In this document: positions 1-6,019 of the stretch, one piece after another
Layout: each line of letters begins with the position of its first letter
Position numbering within the stretch: position 1 is the first letter of the stretch
From: Anaerolineae bacterium
Lineage (GTDB): Bacteria; Chloroflexota; Anaerolineae; JADYZS01
DNA: 6,816 nt
Direction of reading: 5' to 3'
NCBI GenBank assembly: GCA_020853075.1
Contig: JADYZS010000003.1
Coordinates: 1 to 6,816 of the forward strand
Position numbers and translations under genes: made by a program
The notes under the pieces: generated by a model
What the model was told of the DNA's origin: nothing
Database searches by the model: none
Seen by the model: only the letters and a program-made list of their open reading frames with translations

Positions 1-938
1 GCGAAGCCGCGCGCTTCCTCCAACGCGAGGGTGATGGCCTGGGAAGCGCGGATGCGCATGACGGTGCGCTCCACGCCGTCGCCATTCTGCAACTCTTTCT
101 CCAGGAAGGTTGCCGCCTCAGGATGAGATTGTAGATAATAAAAGACGGGGAGCGTCAACGTGCCTTGCCGCAGGTCGTTTCCCACAGGCTTGCCCAGCGC
201 GGCATTGTCGCCGGTGAAGTCCAGGACATCGTCCATGATCTGGAAGGCCATGCCCAGGTGGTAGCCGTAGTTCTTGAGGGTCTGGATGTGCGGCTCCGGC
301 GCGCCGCTCAGGATCGCGCCCGATTGGCAGGCCGCAGAGAAGAGGGACGCCGTCTTAGCAAAGATACGCTGGTAATATTCTTCGCGCGGTTGCTTCCAGT
401 TGCGCGAGGCAAAGAACTGGCGTATTTCGCCGCCCGCGATAGTCCTGATCGTCTGGGCAAAGATGCGCATGAGGCGCACGTTCGCGGCATCGGCGGCGAA
501 ACTGGCCGCGCGGGCAAAGAGGTAATCGCCTGCCAGAACCGTCGTGCCCTGGCCCCATGAGGCGTTCAGTGTCGGCATACCGCGGCGCAGGAGCGAGTTG
601 TCAATCACGTCATCATGCACCAGCGTCGCGGTGTGCAGCATCTCCACGCCAGCGGCCAGTGCAATGAGGGACTCCAACGGGCAAGGATGGAAGCGGGCCG
701 CGAGGATGGTGACGGCAGGGCGCAGCCGTTTGCCGCCGCTGTCCAATATCTTGAGAAATGCCTCGGCCAACGGCGCGAACTCCACGTCGCTCATGTCGCG
801 CATCTTCGCTTCCACCAAAGCCAATTCATCACGCACCAGTTCCAGGGCGGGCAGCTCTACGTGGCCGTGCCTGAGGGACACAGGGCGGCCAATCGTCTCA
901 ATCGCGCCAATAGCAGGCATGATAGTTTCGCTTTTCAT
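1..938 (-). CDS. Long-chain all-trans polyprenyl diphosphate synthase (3' end outside window)
   Basis: This trans-isoprenyl diphosphate synthase condenses isopentenyl diphosphate onto an allylic primer in the cytoplasm, making the chain for quinone side tails or related lipids. I translated 312 residues without a stop from an ATG at 938 to the window edge. Visible motifs are GGKRLRP at residues 68-74, the first Asp-rich motif DDVID at 109-113, the second FQIMDDVLD at 232-240, and GKPVGNDLRQGT at 249-260. The fifth residue before the first Asp motif is Ala104, a small residue, which in this family goes with long products rather than C15/C20. Heptaprenyl to decaprenyl products are equally possible. 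The ATG overlaps the tatD stop as ATGA, so translation is probably coupled; I see no strong Shine-Dalgarno. A second Met at residue 7 (position 920) is a less likely start. Only the extreme C-terminus is missing, judging by the usual family length of 320-340 residues. Confidence 0.93.
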   Translation of the reverse strand, partial: MKSETIMPAIGAIETIGRPVSLRHGHVELPALELVRDELALVEAKMRDMSDVEFAPLAEAFLKILDSGGKRLRPAVTILAARFHPCPLESLIALAAGVEMLHTATLVHDDVIDNSLLRRGMPTLNASWGQGTTVLAGDYLFARAASFAADAANVRLMRIFAQTIRTIAGGEIRQFFASRNWKQPREEYYQRIFAKTASLFSAACQSGAILSGAPEPHIQTLKNYGYHLGMAFQIMDDVLDFTGDNAALGKPVGNDLRQGTLTLPVFYYLQSHPEAATFLEKELQNGDGVERTVMRIRASQAITLALEEARGF

Positions 939-1720
939 TTGATACGAAAGAGCCGTCGGGCGTTGGTCGTTGTCTGGCGGGCAATCTCTGCCAGGGGCAA
1001 GCCGTGTAAGGCCGCCAACGTCTCGGCTACTAAAGTGACGCGCGCGGGCTCGTTGCGCTGGCCGCGGTAGGGATGGGGCGAGAGGTAAGGCGCATCGGTT
1101 TCTACAACCAGATGTATCAACGGTAACTCTCGCGCCAGCCCTTGCAACCGCCGGGCATTCTGGAAAGTCAGCGGCCCTCCTATGGCTACCATGAACCCCC
1201 AACGAAACCCGGCCTCTGCCAACTCTCGGTCGCCGGAGAAGGCGTGCAACACCCCGGCAGGCCATCCCCCTTTGCTCCCTCGCGCGTTACTCCACTCCTC
1301 CAATATCCGCGCCACGTCTGCGTGGGCGTCCCGGTCATGGATGATGACCGGCTTATCCAATTCCGCGGCCAGGTCTAATTGGAGGCGGAAGGCCTCCTCC
1401 TGGGCAGCGCGGGGTGATAGGTCACGATAGTAATCAAGACCGATTTCGCCGATGGCAACTACTTTAGGACTCTGAGCCAGCGCCCGCAGTTCGGTCAGGG
1501 CGGCGGCATCCAGGCTCAAGGCGTTGTGAGGATGGATACCTACCGCGGCGTAAACGTCTGGATAGTTACCTGCCAGGGACACGGCCCGGCGGCTGCTCTC
1601 CATGTCTGAGCCGGGGTTGACGATGAACTCAATGCCGGCTCCCCGCGCCCGCTCTAACGTCACCTCTCTATCCGCGTCAAAGTGCGGAAAGTCCAGGTGG
1701 CAATGGGTGTCAACCAGCAT
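935..1720 (-). CDS. tatD: TatD-family metal-dependent deoxyribonuclease
   Basis: This is a TIM-barrel hydrolase of the TatD/YcfH family, whose characterised members are metal-dependent DNases acting in the cytoplasm. At 261 residues it has the usual family length. The metal-site motifs are all present: His6 and His8 in the N-terminal DTHCHLD, GIHPH at 61-65, Glu92 in AIGEIGLDYY, His128 in VIIHDRDAH, His159 in LHAFSG, and Asp209 in ETDAPYL, followed by the typical Pro-Tyr-Arg-Gly-x-Arg-Asn-Glu-Pro segment near 217-225. The start ATG lies inside the end of the mutase gene (11-bp overlap), and the stop overlaps the next start by 4 bp, so it sits in the middle of a translationally coupled run. 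Only a weak purine stretch precedes the ATG. The family is confident, but the physiological substrate cannot be read from sequence. Its partners here (mutase, polyprenyl synthase) look like operon company rather than a shared pathway. Confidence 0.95.
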   Translation of the reverse strand: MLVDTHCHLDFPHFDADREVTLERARGAGIEFIVNPGSDMESSRRAVSLAGNYPDVYAAVGIHPHNALSLDAAALTELRALAQSPKVVAIGEIGLDYYRDLSPRAAQEEAFRLQLDLAAELDKPVIIHDRDAHADVARILEEWSNARGSKGGWPAGVLHAFSGDRELAEAGFRWGFMVAIGGPLTFQNARRLQGLARELPLIHLVVETDAPYLSPHPYRGQRNEPARVTLVAETLAALHGLPLAEIARQTTTNARRLFRIK

Positions 1721-3140
1721 CCGTTTTCAATCCCGCGATACGCAGCCCGTCATCCAGGATAGGCTTGACCCGTTCTTTATGTGTCGTCTCCGTATAGACC
1801 CGGATGAGAGGCTCCGTGCCGGAGAAACGAATCAGCATCCATCCACCATCATCCAACAAATACTTGAAACCGTCAGTAGTATCAATTCCCTTGACCGCCA
1901 ATCCGCCGATGCGTTCTGGCCGCGCCGCGCTCACCCGGCGGAAGTAGGCTTCGCGTTGGGCAGCAGGGAGCGCGGCATCCACGCGGTCGTAATAATGCGC
2001 CCCCACTTTGCTATACAGGTACTCAATCAGTTGCGTCGGCGTCTTGCCGGTCTTGACCATGAAATCCAGGATGTAGAGGCCGGCCAGGATGCCATCCCGC
2101 TCCGGCACGTGGCCGCGGAAAGCGTAGCCGCCGCTCTCCTCGCCACCGATCATCGCATTTGTCTCCAGCATCTTGGGGGCGACGTATTTGAAGCCGACGC
2201 CCGTCTGATAGACGGGAACGCCGTATAACTGCCCCAATTTATCCAGCATGGCCGTAGTAGAGAGGGTCTTCACGATAGGGCCACGTTCGCCCCGCACCTC
2301 CAAGAGATAGAGGGCGAGAAGCGCGTACACCTGCAACTGGTTGACGAAGTTGCCTTCTTCGTCGCCCACACCCAGGCGGTCGGCGTCGCCGTCGGTGATG
2401 ATGCCGACGTTGGCTTTTGTCTCCACCACCCGCCGCAGGCAGGGGTCCACGTTGGGCGGGATCGGCTCAGGCCGCTTCATTTCGGGGAATATGGGGTTGC
2501 GCTGGTGGTGAATTTCAATCACCTTCGTCTTGCCCCCGCTCAGCAAATGCGGGAACCAGCCTGCGCCGTTGCCCCACATGGCGTCGGCCACGATGGTGAG
2601 GCCCGCCTGGCGGATCGGCTCTACGTCAATCAGGTCTTTCAGATGGGCCAGGTAGGCAGGCGCGGCATCAAAACGGACCACCAGCCCTTTTGCTTCCGCA
2701 TCGGCCAGCGACATTCGCTTCACCGCCTCTGCAGGCGGGATGCGCGCTTCAATTTCCTTCAGGCCCTCAGGATCTATCGCGCCGCCGTGCTCGTCGCGCA
2801 CTTTGAAGCCGTTGTCCGACGGGGGATTATGGCTGGCGGTGATGTTCACCGCGCCCGCGGCCTTCCGCTCCACCACCGCGTAGGCAATCACAGGGGTCGG
2901 CGTCGCGCCCGCAGTCAGATAGGCGCGGATGCCGTTGGCGGCCAGCACCTCGGCCACCGCTGCGGCGAAGTCCTCTGAGGCAAAGCGTTTGTCATAGCCG
3001 ACGACTACACCGCCGTCGTTCTTGCCCTTTTCCAGAAGGTAAGAGGAAAAGCCCTGCGCGCAGCGACGCACGTTGGGGAAGGTGTAGTCCTCGGCGATGC
3101 GCCCGCGCCAGCCGTCGGTACCGAATTTGATGTCAGCCAT
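1710..3140 (-). CDS. Phosphoglucomutase/phosphomannomutase family protein (alpha-D-phosphohexomutase)
   Basis: This cytoplasmic enzyme interconverts hexose 6-phosphate and hexose 1-phosphate through a phosphoserine. At 476 residues it has the four-domain family length. In order I see GTDGWRG at 7-13; the active-site loop TASHNP at 101-106 with Ser103 as phosphate carrier; the metal loop DGDADR at 250-255; the sugar-binding loop GGEESGG at 332-338; and the phosphate-binding loop RFSGTEP at 438-444. GEESGG resembles glucose-type mutases more than the GEMSGH of bifunctional PMM/PGM, so glucose-1-phosphate is a real alternative to mannose-1-phosphate. The neighbouring gmd and rmd argue for a GDP-mannose role. 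Eight bases separate it from the HEPN stop. Its Shine-Dalgarno AGGG (3147-3150) overlaps that TAG stop at 6-nt spacing, and a second purine block AGGGGAG lies at 3155-3161. Its last codons overlap the tatD start. No catalytic residue is missing. Confidence 0.95.
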   Translation of the reverse strand: MADIKFGTDGWRGRIAEDYTFPNVRRCAQGFSSYLLEKGKNDGGVVVGYDKRFASEDFAAAVAEVLAANGIRAYLTAGATPTPVIAYAVVERKAAGAVNITASHNPPSDNGFKVRDEHGGAIDPEGLKEIEARIPPAEAVKRMSLADAEAKGLVVRFDAAPAYLAHLKDLIDVEPIRQAGLTIVADAMWGNGAGWFPHLLSGGKTKVIEIHHQRNPIFPEMKRPEPIPPNVDPCLRRVVETKANVGIITDGDADRLGVGDEEGNFVNQLQVYALLALYLLEVRGERGPIVKTLSTTAMLDKLGQLYGVPVYQTGVGFKYVAPKMLETNAMIGGEESGGYAFRGHVPERDGILAGLYILDFMVKTGKTPTQLIEYLYSKVGAHYYDRVDAALPAAQREAYFRRVSAARPERIGGLAVKGIDTTDGFKYLLDDGGWMLIRFSGTEPLIRVYTETTHKERVKPILDDGLRIAGLKTDAG

Positions 3141-3148
3141 ATAAATCC

Positions 3149-3556
3149 CTAGATCTCCCCTAATACCTTACGAACCAAGTCTATCACACGTTGCGCCAAT
3201 TGCAGCGCCAGGTCGGCATCGGCTGCCGTATACACTTCGGCGGGTATACTCTCGGGAAGGCCGTTGGGATAGCGGGTCGGAATGTAGAATGTATCCAATC
3301 GGCCACATTCATGGGCGAGATTCGCAAAGCGTGGGTCTTTTGTACCACATGCTTCTGCTAACCGGAAGACAGAATGCCCCAGTACGATTTGCTCGCCTTG
3401 TGCATACCGACAGGCTTTGAGGGCCTTCTCGGCCGCTTGCTGCGCGTGGAAGCAGGCGGCGAAATAAAAGCCACCCCGCGCAGTATGGCGGGCCGCGTCC
3501 AGGTCATGGACGGCTTGCCGGAACCAGCGGTCAGCCTCCACCTGGGCTTTGCTCAT
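3149..3556 (-). CDS. HEPN-domain protein, partner of the adjacent MNT nucleotidyltransferase
   Basis: This small (135 aa) all-helical protein belongs to the minimal HEPN family (PF05168 type). Diagnostic signs are the helix with ACFHAQQAAEKALKA at 34-48, LGHSVFRL at 59-66, and YIPTRYPNGLP at 91-101 followed by the Tyr-Thr-Ala-Ala-Asp-Ala entry to the last helix. In characterised HEPN–MNT pairs the HEPN protein is an RNase toxin with an R-x4-6-H motif. Here R95 of TRYP has no His 4-6 residues later. The matches that exist are R76-x5-H82 and R10-x6-H17, and neither is clearly at the catalytic place, so RNase activity is uncertain. The start ATG lies 26 bp inside the MNT gene, preceded by GGGAGGG at rather long spacing (about 12 nt). 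No in-frame upstream ATG looks better. Toxin, non-toxic substrate-binding partner, or domesticated remnant are all possible. Confidence 0.9.
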   Translation of the reverse strand: MSKAQVEADRWFRQAVHDLDAARHTARGGFYFAACFHAQQAAEKALKACRYAQGEQIVLGHSVFRLAEACGTKDPRFANLAHECGRLDTFYIPTRYPNGLPESIPAEVYTAADADLALQLAQRVIDLVRKVLGEI

Positions 3557-3881
3557 AGAGGAGTCTTCCCTCCCGGTGCGCTAAGGTTATCAGAGAATTG
3601 CCCTCTGCTAACATGCGACGATATTCTTCGGGTGTATAGACCAACAGATCCACGTCAACCCCCAGCCCTAACGAGGCTTCGGCCAGGCGTTGGTATGCGT
3701 CTCCTAGGCGTTGCAGAAAGGGGACTTTAGTCCGCCGGACAATGATGATATCCAGATCGCTGTACGCACCGGCATCTCCTCGCGCCCTGGAACCAAACAG
3801 TAGGATGCTGTCCACATCCGGTTGGGCCAGCGTGGAGACCAGACGTTGCTCCCAATCTTCTGGTAATCTCTCCTGATTCAT
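3531..3881 (-). CDS. MNT-type minimal nucleotidyltransferase domain protein (HEPN partner)
   Basis: This 116-residue protein has the polymerase-beta-type nucleotidyltransferase fold of the MNT family. It carries LLFGSRARGDA at 27-37 (GSRARG at 30-35), then SDLDIIIV at 41-48 with metal ligands Asp42 and Asp44, and a third carboxylate in VDVDLLVYT around Asp76/Asp78. All catalytic positions appear intact. In studied pairs MNT is the antitoxin, in some cases AMP-ylating the HEPN toxin. I chose the ATG at 3881 because it overlaps the gmd stop as ATGA and begins the conserved part. The frame stays open upstream to 4109, but that extension is a Gly/Arg-rich translation lying entirely within gmd and is not credible. 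Its 3' end overlaps the HEPN start by 26 bp, so MNT is made before and probably coupled to HEPN, the order expected for antitoxin-first pairs. Confidence 0.92.
   Translation of the reverse strand: MNQERLPEDWEQRLVSTLAQPDVDSILLFGSRARGDAGAYSDLDIIIVRRTKVPFLQRLGDAYQRLAEASLGLGVDVDLLVYTPEEYRRMLAEGNSLITLAHREGRLLYEQSPGGG
3558..3574 (-). promoter_or_regulatory. HEPN ribosome binding site, partly inside a small hairpin
   Basis: On the minus strand GGGAGGG (3574-3568) is the only purine-rich site before the HEPN ATG. Its GAGG (3572-3569) can pair with CCTC (3561-3558) across a 7-nt loop, right before the start codon. The whole element lies inside the MNT reading frame, so ribosomes finishing MNT would open it. 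The stem is only 4 bp, plus one possible G·U pair, so this is suggestive only. Confidence 0.35.
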
Positions 3882-4870
3882 CTTGTGTTCAACCTGTGAT
3901 TCCCCGGCTGTCGCAACGCCTGCAAGTCCGCGTCCACCATCATGCGCACCAACTGCCCGAAGGTGACGGTGGGCTCCCAGCCCAAGACGCGGCCCGCCTT
4001 CGTCGCGTCGCCCACCAAATGATCCACCTCCGCCGGACGCAGGAAGGCGGGGTCCACCACGACGTATCTCTCCCAATCTAACCCCAGATAGCCAAAGGCC
4101 TCTTGACATAAGTCGCGCACGGAGTGGGTTTCGCCCGTGGCGACGACGTAGTCGTCGGGCTTAGGCTGTTGCAGCATCAGCCACATGGCGCGCACGTAGT
4201 CGCCCGCGTAGCCCCAATCGCGGCGCGCGTCCAGGTTGCCCAAGGGGAGGCGGTCGGCCAGACCTAACTTGATGCGCGCCACTCCATGGGTGACCTTGTG
4301 GGTCACGAACTCCAAGCCACGGCGGCTGGATTCGTGGTTGAAAAGTATCCCAGAGCAAGCGAAGAGGTTGTAACTCTCCCGATAGTTGACCGTGATCCAG
4401 TGACCATAGACCTTCGCCACGCCATAAGGGCTGCGCGGGTAGAAGGGCGTCAATTCATTTTGTGGAACTTCCTGGACTTTACCAAACATCTCGCTGCTGG
4501 ACGCCTGATAGAAGCGGATCTCCGGGTCCACGATGCGGACCGCTTCCAGCATCCGCGTCACGCCCAGAGCCGTGAATTCTCCCGTCAGCACCGGTTGCTT
4601 CCACGAGGTGGGGACAAAAGATTGCGCGGCGAGGTTATAGACCTCCTGCGGCCTGTGCTCCCGCAGAATATCCACCAGCGACATCTGATCCAACAGGTCG
4701 CCCTGCGCCAGCACGATCTTGTCCTGGATGTGGCGGATGCGGTCAAAGTTGACGGTGCTGGAACGGCGCACCATGCCGATCACTTGATAGCCTTGTTCCA
4801 GCAGGAACTCGGCCAGATACGAGCCGTCTTGTCCGGTGATGCCAGTGATGAGTGCTTTCTTTGTCATCAT
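3878..4870 (-). CDS. gmd: GDP-mannose 4,6-dehydratase
   Basis: This extended short-chain dehydrogenase converts GDP-D-mannose to GDP-4-keto-6-deoxy-D-mannose in the cytoplasm, using bound NADP. The nucleotide-binding motif GITGQDG is at 10-16. NLAAQSFVPTSW at 79-90, the catalytic SSSEMFG at 124-130 (Ser125, Glu127), and YGVAK at 149-153 with Tyr149 and Lys153 are present. LFNHESSRRG at 176-185 and the NLDARRDWGYAGDYVRAMW block at 212-230 are specific to Gmd. The 330 residues are slightly short for the family (about 340-370), but no motif is lost. The first ATG directly abuts the rmd stop TAG. There are two ATGs in a row, and GGAG in the end of rmd is 3 nt from the first and 6 nt from the second, so initiation at 4867 is at least as likely. 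The next gene in the operon starts on its stop codon. Confidence 0.96.
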   Translation of the reverse strand: MMTKKALITGITGQDGSYLAEFLLEQGYQVIGMVRRSSTVNFDRIRHIQDKIVLAQGDLLDQMSLVDILREHRPQEVYNLAAQSFVPTSWKQPVLTGEFTALGVTRMLEAVRIVDPEIRFYQASSSEMFGKVQEVPQNELTPFYPRSPYGVAKVYGHWITVNYRESYNLFACSGILFNHESSRRGLEFVTHKVTHGVARIKLGLADRLPLGNLDARRDWGYAGDYVRAMWLMLQQPKPDDYVVATGETHSVRDLCQEAFGYLGLDWERYVVVDPAFLRPAEVDHLVGDATKAGRVLGWEPTVTFGQLVRMMVDADLQALRQPGNHRLNTR

Positions 4871-5857
4871 CTACTCCGCACGCGCGGGAAGAGGGTTCGC
4901 CGCCTCCTGCCGCACGCGTGTTCGCCAGTCGTCAAGAATGTCGCGCAAAGTCTGGGTGAAAGGGATCGTTGCCTGCCAGCCTGTGCGCAGGCGGAACTTA
5001 TGGCAATCGCTGACGATCATCGGCACGTCCACTCTGCGTTTGCGCGCCGCATCTTCCCGCACCTCAATACGCAAGCCAGTGAGATCAATGAAATGCTGCA
5101 AGAGTTCGCGCACCGTATGAGCCCGCTCCGAACCGAGGTTATAGACCTGACCCGGCTCGCCCTCTACCACAGCCAGATAGTATGCCCGCACAATATCGCG
5201 TACGTCGGTGAAATCTCGCGCCACGTCCAGGTTCCCTACGGCGACTACCGGAGAAAGCAGGCCCGCCTCGGCCTGAGCGACCTGGTGGGCGAAATCGGCG
5301 GCGACAAAGCCGAGACGCTGGCGCGGCCCGATGTGGTTGAAGGGCCGCATCAGGAGAACGTACAATCCGCGGCTGAGATGGTATTGCAGGCCGAGCATCT
5401 CCTGGGCGACCTTGCTCACCGCATAGGGTGTGAGAGGCCGTAGAGGGGTCGTCTCGGATACAGGCAAGTCCTGGGGCCGTACGAGCCCATATTCCTCGCT
5501 GGAGCCGACGATAAGGATGCGGCAGGTATTCCGCAACAGGGCTGCCGCCTCCAAGATGTTCAATTGGCCTCGCAGGTTGGTTTCCAGCGTTCCCCAGGGA
5601 TCCTGGCGTGAGAGAGCCGGAAGCGATTGGGCCGCCAGGTGGAAGATAACGTCCGGCTGCGTTTCCTCCACCACTGCGCGCGCCGCTTCAGGACGGGTCA
5701 GATCGGCAGGGTAGAGGGTCACACGCTCGCGCAGGTGGGCGATGGGCGTGGCATCTCCAAAGAGAGTGCCGGCTATCTGCCAATCGGTATGGGAGAGCAG
5801 ATAGTCGGCCAGGTGACTACCGACGAAACCGGAGATGCCAGTGATGAGGGCCTGCAT
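4871..5857 (-). CDS. rmd: GDP-6-deoxy-D-lyxo-4-hexulose reductase (GDP-D-rhamnose synthase)
   Basis: This NAD(P)H-dependent reductase of the extended SDR family acts on the Gmd product to give GDP-D-rhamnose. The Rossmann motif TGISGFVG is at 6-13, FHLAAQS at 72-78, the catalytic region GSSEEYG at 118-124, and YAVSK at 145-149 with Tyr145 and Lys149. The stretches RPFNHIGPRQ at 171-180, VGNLDVARDFTDVRDIVRAY at 207-226 and a C-terminal LRDILDDWRTRVRQE (304-318) match what I recall of Pseudomonas-type Rmd. Adjacency to gmd supports this over other epimerases. A GDP-6-deoxytalose synthase or a GDP-fucose-type reductase is the main alternative; the latter usually has a different sequence pattern. 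It is the first gene of the seven-gene run, with a strong Shine-Dalgarno AAGGAGGAG and its own promoter. The start codon ATG at 5857 is well placed, and no frame damage is seen. Confidence 0.9.
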   Translation of the reverse strand: MQALITGISGFVGSHLADYLLSHTDWQIAGTLFGDATPIAHLRERVTLYPADLTRPEAARAVVEETQPDVIFHLAAQSLPALSRQDPWGTLETNLRGQLNILEAAALLRNTCRILIVGSSEEYGLVRPQDLPVSETTPLRPLTPYAVSKVAQEMLGLQYHLSRGLYVLLMRPFNHIGPRQRLGFVAADFAHQVAQAEAGLLSPVVAVGNLDVARDFTDVRDIVRAYYLAVVEGEPGQVYNLGSERAHTVRELLQHFIDLTGLRIEVREDAARKRRVDVPMIVSDCHKFRLRTGWQATIPFTQTLRDILDDWRTRVRQEAANPLPARAE

Positions 5858-5866
5858 GCGCCTTTA

Positions 5867-5875
5867 CTCCTCCTT
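5867..5875 (-). promoter_or_regulatory. Shine-Dalgarno sequence of rmd
   Basis: AAGGAGGAG on the minus strand lies 9 nt upstream of the rmd ATG. It is the strongest ribosome binding site in the window and fixes the rmd start; the downstream genes have weaker, overlap-dependent sites. Confidence 0.85.
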
Positions 5876-5880
5876 GTAGC

Positions 5881-5934
5881 CGCGAAACACCATCCTGCTA
5901 CACAACGGATTGGTATTATAAATGAGGTTTCGCG
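5881..5934. repeat. 8-bp inverted repeat bracketing the rmd -10 box
   Basis: CGCGAAAC at 5881-5888 and its exact complement GTTTCGCG at 5927-5934 are separated by 38 bp. One arm lies in the spacer between the -35 and -10 boxes and the other in the predicted 5' leader, so the -10 box and start point fall between them. This geometry would suit an operator or a leader structure. With 8 bp, chance cannot be excluded. Confidence 0.3.
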
Positions 5935-5943
5935 ACTTCGCAA
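5915..5943 (-). promoter_or_regulatory. Sigma70-type promoter for the rmd-gmd operon
   Basis: Reading the minus strand, TTGCGA (5943-5938) is followed by exactly 17 bp and then a perfect TATAAT (5920-5915). Transcription would start near 5908, giving a leader of about 50 nt that contains the Shine-Dalgarno of rmd. It lies in the only sizeable gap upstream of the seven-gene run, and I noticed no other comparably placed promoter for that run, so it probably drives all of it. The right arm of the inverted repeat lies in its spacer. Confidence 0.75.
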
Positions 5944-5979
5944 GAAAAGGCACAAACCTGGCAAGTCCAGTCAATTGCC

Positions 5980-6012
5980 TTCCCGTGGCCCCTCGCTCAT
6001 CGAGGTAGGGAA
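5980..6012 (-). terminator. Possible hairpin after the thioredoxin-like gene
   Basis: Eight bases after the thioredoxin-like stop codon, the minus-strand RNA can form an outer 5-bp stem (TTCCC at 6012-6008 with GGGAA at 5984-5980) and an inner 5-bp stem (CCTCG at 6005-6001 with CGAGG at 5995-5991) with an ATGAG loop. No run of U follows directly, so it is not a standard intrinsic terminator. It could be a 3'-end stabilising structure. Further on, GGCAA and TTGCC can also pair before a TTTTCTT stretch. Transcription may therefore stop or read through into the rmd operon. Confidence 0.35.
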
Positions 6013-6019
6013 ATTGAAA

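Noticed and set aside
165..1070. Several plus-strand and off-frame minus-strand open frames
   Set aside because: They shadow the polyprenyl synthase, whose own frame is open to the window edge and carries every family motif.
1602..2228. 208-codon plus-strand open frame
   Set aside because: It is antisense to the tatD start and the mutase C-terminal half, with no domain features.
3882..4109. Upstream extension of the MNT frame by 76 codons
   Set aside because: The extension is Gly/Arg-rich, lies fully inside gmd and has no conserved content. The ATG at 3881 with ATGA overlap begins the conserved protein.
4286..5443. Long (385-codon) open frame on the plus strand
   Set aside because: It lies opposite gmd and rmd, both of which carry complete family motifs. 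Its translation shows no recognisable domain, so it is an antisense artefact of GC-rich codon use.
5980..6012. Standard intrinsic terminator after the thioredoxin-like gene
   Set aside because: The stem exists but no U tract follows directly, so it is listed only as a low-confidence hairpin.
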